Shown here: piece after piece, positions 1 through 7,703 of the stretch
How positions within the stretch are numbered: the stretch's first letter is position 1
Layout of the letters: every line of letters starts with the position of its first letter
NCBI GenBank assembly: GCA_963792125.1
Contig: CAWBVA010000005.1
Location: 124,001 to 188,000, forward strand
DNA from: Methanocella_A sp963792125
Lineage (GTDB): Archaea > Halobacteriota > Methanocellia > Methanocellales > Methanocellaceae
DNA: 64,000 bases
Direction of reading: 5' to 3'
Made by a program: the position numbers and the translations under genes
Notes under the pieces: generated by a model
What the model saw: the letters and a program-made list of their open reading frames with translations, nothing else
Told to the model about the DNA's origin: nothing
Database searches by the model: none

Positions 1-136
1 CCATTACATGAAAAACAATTTTTTTTCATTCGCCGAGTCCTGGCTACCTGGCGCTCTTAGCGAGCGTGACAGGAGTCGTATAGCCTGGATAGGACAAAAG
101 TCAATTGCCCGAATGGAATAATAAAAATAGACGAGA

Positions 137-1323
137 TCAGGACCTGGTCCTGATCTTCGGCGCCTGCTCTTTCTGTATCTCTTGCAACAGATCCGAGATG
201 CGGGCCAGCGCCTCTTTTAACTGGTCCATCGAGGTAGCGTAGGAGCATCTCAAATGCCCCACGCCCGACTCCCCGAACACGCTGCCCGGCACGGCGATCA
301 CGTGCTTCTCGTACAGCAGCCGCTCCGAGAACTGCTCGTCCGTGAGCCCGGTCGACTTCACCGACGGGAACGCATAGAATGCGCCCTTCGGCTCAAAGCA
401 CTTCAGGCCCAGGTCGTTGAACCCTTTACGATGACGCGCCGGCGGCGGTTGTACTCGCTGATCATCTCACGCATATCATCCTGGCCGTTCTTGAGCGCCT
501 CGATGGCGGCCATCTGTGCGGTGATGGGCGCGCACAACATGGTGTACTGGTGTATCTTCATCATGGCCTCGATCACGTCGGCGTTGCCGCATGCGTAGCC
601 GAGCCTCCAGCCGGTCATCGCGAACGCCTTGGAGAAGCCGTTGAGCGCGATGGTGTTGTCCCGCATGCCGTTGAACGAGGCGATGGAGGCGTGTTTGCCC
701 TCGTAGGTCATCTTCTCGTAGACCTCGTCCGAGATGATCATCAGGTCCCGCTCGACGGCGAGATCGGCGATCTCTTCGAGGTCTTTGCGCGGCATGATGG
801 CCCCGGTCGGGTTGTTGGGGTAGTTCATGATGATGGCCGTGGTCCGGTCAGTGATCTTAGCCTCGAGTTCCTCCCGGGTGACCTTGAAGTCGTTATCCAC
901 GGAAGTCGAGACCGAAACCGGCACACCGCCAGCCATGATCACGCAGGGCCGGTAAGACACGTAGCTGGGCTCGACCACGAGCACTTCGTCGCCCGGGTCC
1001 ACGATGGCACGGATGGCAAGGTCTATGGCCTCGCTGACGCCCGTCGTCACCAGCGTCTCGTTCTTCGGGCTGTAGTCGATGCCGGTGGCGTCGTACATGT
1101 ACTTCGAGATCAACTCCCGCAGCTCCAGCAGGCCCCAGTTTGACGTGTAAGTGGTGTAGCCACGCTCCAGCGCGTAAATGGAGGCTTCGCGCACCCTCCA
1201 CGGGGTGACAAAATCGGGCTCGCCCACGCCCAGTGAGATGACGTCCGGTATGCTGGACGCGAGGTCGAAAAACTTGCGGATGCCCGAGGGCGGCAGCCCC
1301 TTTACCTTGTTCGCGATCTTCAT
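137..1323 (-). CDS. Class I/II PLP-dependent aminotransferase, frameshifted
   Basis: Fold-type I PLP aminotransferase of the aspartate/aromatic family, probably making or degrading amino acids in the cytosol. The first 300 residues show the N-terminal GVGEPDF motif, the MNYPNNPTGA motif, the SDEVYE aspartate region and the PLP-lysine motif SKAFAMTGWR. The frame breaks near 422-424, where a run of three C (plus strand) should be four: adding one base joins EYNRRRRVIVKG to FNDLGLKCFEPKGAFYAF and then to the C-terminal piece ending at 137. The ATG at 1323 overlaps the stop of the upstream Lrp gene by four bases, so the two are coupled and the Lrp protein may regulate this enzyme. Substrate is unknown. 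A one-base sequence error is more likely than true decay. Confidence 0.85.
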
Positions 1324-1799
1324 GGATGCACAACCAGGCGGGTGTCCTCTTCCTTGTCGAACATGATCTCGCCCTCCGTCTTGTAGGCACGGAGCATGAA
1401 GTGAGTGGCCGTATGCTGCACCTGGTTCAGCGGGGCGATCTTCTCGGCCACGAAGAAAGCGACCTCCTTCATGGTCTTGCCCTTGATAATCAAATGCAGA
1501 TCGTGGTCTCCCGACACCAGCATGCAGCTGACGACTTCGGGGAATTTGGAGATGCGCTCTGCTATGGAGTCATAGCCCACGCCGCGGTCAAGCGACACGG
1601 AGATCTCTATGATAGCGTAGACGGCCTCGTCGCCGAACTTTTCCCAGTCGACGATGGTCTTGTACCTCTTGATGACACCGCGAGCGGCCATGGCTGCGAC
1701 GAAGTTGGCGACTTCCGCCTCGTCCAGGCCTGTCTGCTCAGCGATCTCTTTCGGCGTCAAACGCGCATCTTTTTCCAGTAGCTCGAGTACTTCTCTCAT
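1320..1799 (-). CDS. Lrp/AsnC family transcriptional regulator
   Basis: 159-residue DNA-binding protein of the feast/famine (Lrp/AsnC) family. Residues 1-50 form a winged helix-turn-helix (LTPKEIAEQTGLDEAEVANF). Residues 65-150 form the RAM/AsnC ligand-binding domain, with the usual GDHDLHLIIKG segment. Such proteins bind amino acids and assemble into octamers. The gene overlaps the aminotransferase start by four bases, so an amino-acid-responsive control of that enzyme, and of itself, is a reasonable inference. The ATG at 1799 is used; the 280 bases upstream hold no other gene. Confidence 0.88.
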   Translation of the reverse strand: MREVLELLEKDARLTPKEIAEQTGLDEAEVANFVAAMAARGVIKRYKTIVDWEKFGDEAVYAIIEISVSLDRGVGYDSIAERISKFPEVVSCMLVSGDHDLHLIIKGKTMKEVAFFVAEKIAPLNQVQHTATHFMLRAYKTEGEIMFDKEEDTRLVVHP

Positions 1800-2081
1800 A
1801 ACGATCCCGTTATACGGTGTTGTTTTCGGATAGTACCATTAAAGCTGCAACTTCATATTTCTTGCGATAATAACGGGAAATAAAGACAGGCATAAAAGCA
1901 TTAAAGTCTGCTGTTCTCTGACTCGGCCGCAGGTAAGTATACGGGTCATATTATATGGACCTCAAGAAACTAATCATTCTGCGTTGCCATCGCGGTGCGA
2001 CGTCCGTGCTTGCGAAAATAAAGAATAGTTGAAATCCGTTTTTATGCCATACGATGATATGGCAATGATATGGAATGAGCT

Positions 2082-2294
2082 TTACAGGTTAAGCCGCTCT
2101 ACAGCTAACTTTATGTCGTCAGCCTTGATGGTCTTCCGGCCCGCGTGTGCGCAGAGTTTGCTTGCCTCGCGGCCAATTTTGAGCACGTAGTCCTCGGTGT
2201 ACTTCACCATTTCATCGACGGCTTCCGCGGAGATCCTCTCGCCGCCAGCCTCGCTTAAGAGCCTTGAGATGGGTGCTTTTGATATCTCGGTCAT
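2082..2294 (-). CDS. Archaeal histone
   Basis: 70-residue histone-fold protein of the HMfA/HMfB type, with no tails. It has the three-helix fold, starting at ISKAPISRLLSEAGGERIS, then the long central helix and a C-terminal KTIKADDIKLAVERLNL helix, which is the family signature. It wraps DNA as dimers and hypernucleosomes. Length matches the family (66-70). A GAGGT ribosome site lies about seven bases before the ATG at 2294, and a TATA box sits about 50 bases upstream. It is monocistronic. Confidence 0.95.
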   Translation of the reverse strand: MTEISKAPISRLLSEAGGERISAEAVDEMVKYTEDYVLKIGREASKLCAHAGRKTIKADDIKLAVERLNL

Positions 2295-2339
2295 ATAAAT
2301 TACCTCACTAACGTATAGCTGTAGTAAGACGCCAATACA

Positions 2340-2347
2340 TTATAAAA
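2340..2347 (-). promoter_or_regulatory. TATA box of the histone gene
   Basis: On the minus strand the motif TTTTATAA lies 46 bases before the histone ATG. With initiation about 25 bases downstream, this gives a leader of some 20 bases that contains the GAGGT ribosome site. The call rests on motif and spacing only. Confidence 0.5.
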
Positions 2348-2433
2348 TTTTCTAATCTCAACGGAAATGGGCTAAAAATACGATCTACGGTCGATATAGA
2401 CTTAAATAATTAAAAAAGCATGTAAATGAAAGG

Positions 2434-2583
2434 CTAAGCATAACCGTCATCGGTCTGGCGCGCCGGACAACTGAACGCCAGCATCGACCGGACCATGCCA
2501 CAGTAGCCACTTTGCTTGCCCCGGCGCAGGCCGTTAGACCTGTAAGGGCAGCCTTCTTTATCGCATTCTCTTTCCGGTGACAT
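2434..2583 (-). CDS. Small four-cysteine protein, 49 aa
   Basis: I do not recognise the family. The open frame encodes 49 residues starting MSPERECDKEGCPYR, with cysteines at positions 7, 12, 28 and 39, a plausible set of four metal ligands. A GGTGAG ribosome site sits seven bases before the ATG at 2583, which is the main reason for calling it a gene. It stands alone between the histone gene and an intergenic inverted repeat. It may be a small zinc-binding or regulatory protein, but no function can be assigned. Confidence 0.5.
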   Translation of the reverse strand: MSPERECDKEGCPYRSNGLRRGKQSGYCGMVRSMLAFSCPARQTDDGYA

Positions 2584-2700
2584 GCCTTTACTCACCGATC
2601 TTCCTTGGGGACGGGGATATATAACATGATGCCGTGTGCATGCTGAAACTAATCGTTCTCAAAGATTCTATTAAGGCTTGCCGGCACTGCAACACTAGGG

Positions 2701-2813
2701 GACACAGAGGCACACAGACGGACGTACACGACGTACGTTCATAGTACTAGTACGACACATCCCTTGTTAATAAAACGTAGTGTACGTCGTGTACGTCTGT
2801 GTACATAGTGTCT
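2701..2813. repeat. Imperfect long inverted repeat
   Basis: The left arm (2701-2740) and right arm (2772-2813) are near-complementary: CACAGACGGACGTACACGAC pairs with GTCGTGTACGTCTGTGTAC. They flank about 30 bases that carry a TAGTACTAGTA palindrome. The outer bases (GACACAGAGGCAC) resemble the dispersed CACAGAGG-type repeats elsewhere in the window. It would fold into a long hairpin, and it lies 3' of the HTH-CBS gene, so a terminator role is possible. Confidence 0.6.
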
Positions 2814-2854
2814 GGTACCGGCTGCGCGTATACAACCATTCTATAATAAAAAAT

Positions 2855-3412
2855 TCACTTGTTCAGAAGGCGCATCAGGTCATATTTCGTAATGACGCCG
2901 ATGGCTTTGCCCAGCTCCATGACGAGCACGGCATGGTAGGACTCTAAAAGGTGGGAAATGGTGCCCATGCTGGTGCTCGGGGACACGGCGGGGAACGAGT
3001 CTTCCATGAGAGCCCGGACTTTCGAGCTGCTGATGCTGCTCAGGTCCTCGCTGCCCATGGCCTGTACGACTACGTTCTCCGATATGCTGCCGACCGGCAC
3101 GCCGGAGTCGATGACCGGCAGCTGCGAGAAGCCGTGCTTCTCCATCAGCTTGACGGCGTGGTCGACCGAATCCGAAGTAGAGACTGCGATCACCGGCGCA
3201 GTCATCAGGTCCTTGGCGGTGACACGGTTACGCTCCATCTCGTCTAGCGCCGAGATGATGCTCCGCAGCGTCGACAGCCGGGGGTCGACGTCTCCTGCCT
3301 CTATCCTGGCGATCAATGGCTGGCTGACGTTGGCCTTCTCGGCCAGCACGCTCTGGGTCAGCCCGAGCTTCATTCGTCGCCGCTTTATGCTTTCCGGAGT
3401 CGGCAGTTCCAT
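2855..3412 (-). CDS. HTH-XRE regulator with paired CBS domains
   Basis: 185-residue predicted transcription factor. Residues 8-60 are a Cro/C1-type helix-turn-helix (LGLTQSVLAEKANVSQPLIA). Residues 65-185 are two CBS domains (DLMTAPVIAVSTSDSV, then FPAVSPSTSMGTISHLLESY), which usually bind adenosyl nucleotides. This architecture is common in methanogens (a COG3620-type protein, from memory) and suggests DNA binding that responds to energy charge or S-adenosylmethionine. The start is the ATG at 3412. There is no operon partner; it may control itself. Confidence 0.88.
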   Translation of the reverse strand: MELPTPESIKRRRMKLGLTQSVLAEKANVSQPLIARIEAGDVDPRLSTLRSIISALDEMERNRVTAKDLMTAPVIAVSTSDSVDHAVKLMEKHGFSQLPVIDSGVPVGSISENVVVQAMGSEDLSSISSSKVRALMEDSFPAVSPSTSMGTISHLLESYHAVLVMELGKAIGVITKYDLMRLLNK

Positions 3413-3453
3413 GATCGACTAAAGCGCCAGCCAACTTAATATAACTATGCATT

Positions 3454-3602
3454 AGACACGGAGGGCGCTAAGGCCACAATGGGCATGAAGGAGGCTGAAA
3501 TAGCTAGTTTTGTCAGGTTCAACCGTACCCTTTGTGCCCTCTGTGGCCTTCGTGCCCTTAGTGTCCAATGCTCCGTGGCCTCCGTGCCCTTTATGTCCAA
3601 TG
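3454..3602. repeat. Dispersed CACGGAGGGC-type repeat, inverted arms
   Basis: A short plus-strand arm (GACACGGAGGGCGCTAAGGC) is followed by a longer opposite arm (3525-3602) made of units such as GTGCCCTCTGTGGCCTTCGT. Units recur about every 11-12 bases. The same family occurs near 5289, 42453, 56842, 57055 and 62235. It lies between divergently oriented genes. Confidence 0.7.
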
Positions 3603-3700
3603 CTAAATATAAATTTGGTAATATATATATAATTGGGTGGCGAAGAATAGGCTTGAGGCCGGTTACAGGTTTTACCATTGTCCTGCATCCGTCATGGAAA

Positions 3701-5236
3701 ATGATCAGTGTTAAACGGTATATGCTCTTAATGGCGCTTTTTTCCGCCATCCTCCTGGCCCTCGCCGCAGGCGGGGCACAGGCTGCGAGCGGTGACGATA
3801 GTAACTCTTCCGGGGCTATCCCGACTGCGACCGCGGATAACCTGTTCAATAGCTTAGACGCCGGCTCTATCGTCGTTCAGGGCTATGTCAGCGAAGCGTC
3901 GGATATCCGGGACCGTCCCGGCGTCTTAATCCCTGTCGCCGGGGCTCGCATCTATTTCATCCTCAACAATGTGGTCGTGGCTTCCACGACCGCCAATCCC
4001 ATCGGCTTTTATCAGGTGACTGTTCCGGCAGGCAACGACTATACCGTGGTGACGACCGCCACCGGCTTCCAGTCGCTGATTGTCCAGGCGGACTTTCCCG
4101 AGTCGAGGAGCTATGACATCGGCCTCACGCCGATCCCGTTCAATGGGTACGTGCCCTACGCACTGTACCCTGTGCTGGAGTCAAGCCCGGGCAGGGAGTT
4201 CGACTGTGTGATCATAGTGCAAAATTTCCAGGTGATCGACCAGATGGTAACCTTCACCGTCACAACGCCCCCTGATCTGCAGGCCTGGTTCCCTAACGGC
4301 GAGGCCATGATGGTACGCTCCGGGGACTCCAACCAGATGGTTTTCAGGATGAAGTTCGTGGGGAAGTCATACGGGCCCCTGGTGGCGAAAGTGACCGTGA
4401 ACGGTGGCGCCTACTTCGCAGAAATACCGGTTGTAGTCATCGTCAAGGACCTGCCGTTCGAGGAGATCAGCTTCTGGTCCTACCAGCCGGAGAAGATCGC
4501 CAGACCGGGGGACACGGTGAGCTTCATCATCAACGCCGAGAACAAGTACGCCCTGGACAAAGACCTGCGGCTGGACATCGGGAAGCCGGACGGCTGGACG
4601 GTCACGACGGGAAACGGCTCGGAGCTGTACATCCCCGATGCCAGGACTGGAAGCTCATACCTGTGGGCCTATATCCCCGGCGACACGCCGCCGGGGAATT
4701 ACACGATCAACCTGACGCTGTCCGGCGAGGGAGTCAGGTCTAACGAGCTGAAGCTCAAGGTCAGAGTGCAGGGCATGCCGTTGTATGACGCGATCATCAA
4801 GGGACAGAACAGGACGATCGAGGGATTCCCGGAACTGAACCTGTCGGCCGGAGAGTCCTTCGAGTTGCAGGTGCGCGTCTACAATAGCTGGGACTTCCCC
4901 GTCTCCATCCAGGCATCCGCCGAGATCGGGGACAACTGGCCGTATAGTGTCAACGGCATCCCCTACGGGCATGTCAATGTGGAGCCGGGCAAGGCACAGG
5001 AGTTCACAGTAAAGTCCCGGGTGCCCAACGGCACTTATGGCAATTTTACCGCCCGGGTCTACCTTGAGTCCTCCGGACAGGACATGACGCTGCTGGCGCT
5101 GATCACAGTGCCGGCGCCACCGCCCCCGGAGCCCTCGCAAAGTCACGACTGGCAAGGCCTGGCCCTGACTGGCGCGACGGCAATGACGATCGCCGTTACC
5201 CTTGTCGCTTCCTTCATCAGGCGGCTCAGGCCTTAA
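3701..5236 (+). CDS. Secreted, membrane-anchored surface protein with carboxypeptidase-regulatory-like domain
   Basis: 511 residues. Residues 1-32 are a signal peptide (YMLLMALFSAILLALAAGG). About 60-140 is a carboxypeptidase-regulatory-like beta domain (GARIYFILNNVVVASTTAN), followed by repeated Ig-like/NEW3-type segments with PGDTVSFIINAENKYA and AGESFELQVRVYNSWD. The C-terminus (QGLALTGATAMTIAVTLVA then FIRRLRP) is a single transmembrane anchor with a basic stop-transfer, so the body faces outside. The open frame extends upstream to 3479, but that part is translated repeat DNA. The ATG at 3701 directly precedes the signal peptide and follows an AT-rich TATA-like stretch near 3604-3635. Function is unknown; adhesion or envelope structure is likely. 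Confidence 0.78.
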   Translation: MISVKRYMLLMALFSAILLALAAGGAQAASGDDSNSSGAIPTATADNLFNSLDAGSIVVQGYVSEASDIRDRPGVLIPVAGARIYFILNNVVVASTTANPIGFYQVTVPAGNDYTVVTTATGFQSLIVQADFPESRSYDIGLTPIPFNGYVPYALYPVLESSPGREFDCVIIVQNFQVIDQMVTFTVTTPPDLQAWFPNGEAMMVRSGDSNQMVFRMKFVGKSYGPLVAKVTVNGGAYFAEIPVVVIVKDLPFEEISFWSYQPEKIARPGDTVSFIINAENKYALDKDLRLDIGKPDGWTVTTGNGSELYIPDARTGSSYLWAYIPGDTPPGNYTINLTLSGEGVRSNELKLKVRVQGMPLYDAIIKGQNRTIEGFPELNLSAGESFELQVRVYNSWDFPVSIQASAEIGDNWPYSVNGIPYGHVNVEPGKAQEFTVKSRVPNGTYGNFTARVYLESSGQDMTLLALITVPAPPPPEPSQSHDWQGLALTGATAMTIAVTLVASFIRRLRP

Positions 5237-5288
5237 TTGATACTAACAGGGATACGGCTTATCCATATAAGCCACTGAGGCTGCATAG

Positions 5289-5331
5289 AGCCCTTCGTGC
5301 CCTCCATGCCCTTCGTGGCCTCTGTGTTATT
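5289..5331. repeat. Dispersed CCTTCGTGCCCTCC-type repeat
   Basis: A one-armed copy of the repeat family also seen at 3454-3602 and 42453-42567. It lies between convergent genes and reaches into the stop of the DUF2124-like gene at 5327. Confidence 0.6.
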
Positions 5332-5827
5332 CGAACCGGGAGACGGTCACACTGCTGATGTCGGCGTTCATGACGATGTCGAAGCGTACCTTATTCTCCC
5401 AGCCGGCCTTCGCGAACATGTCCATGAAGCAGACGCCGATCACCTTGCCGCCGGGCTTCAGGGTCTTCCTGATGATGTCGTTAGTGCCTTCGGGGCCGAT
5501 TGTGCACTGGGGCATGGAGATGCCGCCCAGCAACACGACGTAGTCGGCACCCTGGGGGTCCACCAGTCCGCCGATCTGCATGCCGATGCCGTCGACAGGC
5601 CAGACGGCCCGGGAATCGTCGAGGATGCCGTCCGGGACCAGCACCATGGCCGGCCGGTCCTCCCGGATCGTGTAGGCGAACAGCTCGACGAACGGGACGC
5701 AGGTGCCCGCACAGCCGACGAAGACGATCTTTTTGGGCGCTTCGAGCCCCAGCCCCTTCATCGTTGACTTGAACATCTTCAGCATGCCTGAAAGGCCTTT
5801 TCCGGACTCAATCAGCTTCTTCTCCAT
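5327..5827 (-). CDS. Conserved methanogen protein, DUF2124-like
   Basis: About 166 residues, with a Rossmann-like pattern starting KKIVFVGCAGTCVPFVELFA, then hydrophobic strands (ADYVVLLGGISMPQ, GGKVIGVCFMDMF). I place it in DUF2124, a family largely confined to methanogens, from memory; the assignment is moderate. The ATG at 5827 is preferred because a GGAG site sits eight bases before it. A GTG at 5836 would instead overlap the stop of the upstream NrpR-like gene. The two genes form one transcript, so a link to nitrogen or cofactor control is possible but unproven. Confidence 0.65.
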   Translation of the reverse strand: MEKKLIESGKGLSGMLKMFKSTMKGLGLEAPKKIVFVGCAGTCVPFVELFAYTIREDRPAMVLVPDGILDDSRAVWPVDGIGMQIGGLVDPQGADYVVLLGGISMPQCTIGPEGTNDIIRKTLKPGGKVIGVCFMDMFAKAGWENKVRFDIVMNADISSVTVSRFE

Positions 5828-5832
5828 CTGAC

Positions 5833-6813
5833 TCACTCCATCTTCTTGAGCTCTTTAATGTTCATGACGGCTGCCAGGGGCATGATGCGGGTCTTGATAT
5901 CGCTCTCGCCCAGCGCAGCGAAGGGATTGATGCCGGAGTAGCTGGCGATGCCGCACTTCCCCAGCTCGACGGGCACGCCCAGCAGCGGCCGCACATTCTC
6001 GCAGCCGGAGAAGACGCCGTTGATGTCGGCCTCCTTCATCTCCCCGAGGAGCTCCAGTGCCCGGTCCCGGGCGTTCTTGGGCACCTCGCGCACGTTGGCA
6101 AGCACGCTGCCGCTGCCCGTATCTAGCAGCTTTATGATCGACGTCATCTTCCTGGCGGTGAAAACTCTCATAGGATTGATCGACGTGCCACTGTAGTCGA
6201 TGATGTCCGTGAAGCGCTTGACTACGCCGTTCTCGACGCGTACGATGCCACCGAACTTGATGTCGACCGGCACTCCGCCCTTCAGCAACACGCCGTCGAT
6301 AGTGATGCTGCATACCGTAGCGACGGCGACCTGCCCTTCCGGCACATCGTTCTCCAGGATAGACTGGCCTTCGTCGACGACCTTGATCCGGGGGCTGATG
6401 GCGTAGCCGGCGTCCACTACCCGGCGGATAATGCCCAGTGCCTGCTCATAGCCCGATTTGGGGATGTAGCAGAGGTTTACGGCCACGTTGCCGGAGTTGG
6501 TATGGGGCTCGTAGGACGTCATGTACTCGATGTCCTTGATCCTCGTGGAGACAAAGCCAAGACGGTCCGTTACCAGGGCGTGCTTGAGCTCGTCCTCGCC
6601 CTGTGCGGTCAGCACACGGCCCAGGTAGCCATGCTTTTTCGTGAAGCCCCGCTCGTCCAGCATCCGCAGGTGGTAGCGCACGGCACGCTCGCCGAGGTTG
6701 TAGCCGCGGCGGTTCATCTCCTCCGCTATCTTCCTCGCGCCCATCTCGTCTGTGGACTCACTCAATATCCTCAGAATCTCGATCAGCTTCCGCTGTGTCT
6801 CCGCGTCCGGCAT
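5833..6813 (-). CDS. NrpR-like transcriptional regulator (DUF128)
   Basis: 326 residues. Residues 1-75 are a winged helix (RKLIEILRILSESTDEMGAR and LGERAVRYHLRMLDERGF). Residues 85-320 are a single NrpR/DUF128 regulatory domain (GGVPVDIKFGGIVRVENGVV, DIIDYSGTSINPMRVFTARK). In methanogens NrpR represses nitrogen-fixation and assimilation genes and is released by 2-oxoglutarate. This protein has one HTH and one NrpR domain, the shorter of the known architectures. It overlaps the DUF2124-like gene and is transcribed first. Whether it controls nitrogen genes cannot be told here, since none lie nearby. Confidence 0.85.
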   Translation of the reverse strand: MPDAETQRKLIEILRILSESTDEMGARKIAEEMNRRGYNLGERAVRYHLRMLDERGFTKKHGYLGRVLTAQGEDELKHALVTDRLGFVSTRIKDIEYMTSYEPHTNSGNVAVNLCYIPKSGYEQALGIIRRVVDAGYAISPRIKVVDEGQSILENDVPEGQVAVATVCSITIDGVLLKGGVPVDIKFGGIVRVENGVVKRFTDIIDYSGTSINPMRVFTARKMTSIIKLLDTGSGSVLANVREVPKNARDRALELLGEMKEADINGVFSGCENVRPLLGVPVELGKCGIASYSGINPFAALGESDIKTRIMPLAAVMNIKELKKME

Positions 6814-7067
6814 CCTGTGCTCCGCTCCACCAAATTCTTTTTAACGTTCTACTTGACCTTAGCCATTTTATATTTTACTATCAGCCGAAAAAATATATGA
6901 CGCCTGCCGGTTGAATATTTCGAGGCCTGTGGCGCCGCTGCTCTGCGGTTACCGGGCAGAGGGCGGATAACCAATACGTTTAAGACAGATCAGGTGATAT
7001 TGGAGCGCCACCTATAGCAGGCCATTATATGTAAACGCATTTTCGAGGCCTGCACGGAGGAATAAAA

Positions 7068-7508
7068 ATGGGATTATTCGACAAAGTATTCGGAGGCAAC
7101 CAGCCCCAGAAAATGACCCCTCAGGAAGCGTTCACCGGCGTAATCATGTCGGCGGTGGCCTCTGACGGGACCATCACCCAGGATGAGGCAGTAAGTGTCA
7201 TCGCTATCCTGTCTCGCATGAAGCTCTACCAGGGAATGAACGACGGCCAGATCAGGAAGATGCTGGACAAGACGGTCGACACACTGAAGAAGCAGGGCCC
7301 CTCCCCGCTCATCGCCGGCGCCAAGGAGACACTGCCAGCAGAGCTCCGTGACACGGCCTTTGCCACTGCAGCAGACTTAGTCCTGGCAGACGGCGTCGTC
7401 GAGGACGCGGAGAAGAAGTTCCTCGAGGATCTGCAGAAAGCCATGGGCGTCTCGGACGACGTGGCGCTGAAGATCACTGAAGTCATGGTGATCAAGAACC
7501 GCGGCTAA
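7068..7508 (+). CDS. TerB-like tellurite-resistance-type domain protein
   Basis: 146 residues, mostly helical. It carries two acidic repeats typical of the TerB fold (MSAVASDGTITQDEAVSVIA and AADLVLADGVVEDAEKKFLE), where the acidic residues may bind metal. The N-terminus MGLFDKVFGG resembles a short amphipathic or membrane-contact helix. GGAGG lies eight bases before the ATG at 7068. It is monocistronic. The fold is recognised; the role (stress response, or helper to another protein) is not established. Confidence 0.7.
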   Translation: MGLFDKVFGGNQPQKMTPQEAFTGVIMSAVASDGTITQDEAVSVIAILSRMKLYQGMNDGQIRKMLDKTVDTLKKQGPSPLIAGAKETLPAELRDTAFATAADLVLADGVVEDAEKKFLEDLQKAMGVSDDVALKITEVMVIKNRG

Positions 7509-7703
7509 ACAAAAGAATCAAAGCCGGGATTTCCCAGGCATACTTCTTTTATAATCATAACGTAACTTTTCGGGCTTAAAGGCGCCAAACACAAGTAAAG
7601 ACGTTTTTAAAATAAAGGACGCCAGCACCTGCTTATATACGTAACCGTGTACATCTTGGCCTCGTGCATGTGCCGCCAGCTTCCTTACCGTAGGCAATTA
7701 TCA

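Noticed and set aside
3479..3700. N-terminal extension of the surface protein
   Set aside because: It translates the dispersed repeat (CALCGLRALSVQ) and precedes a proper signal peptide starting at 3701.
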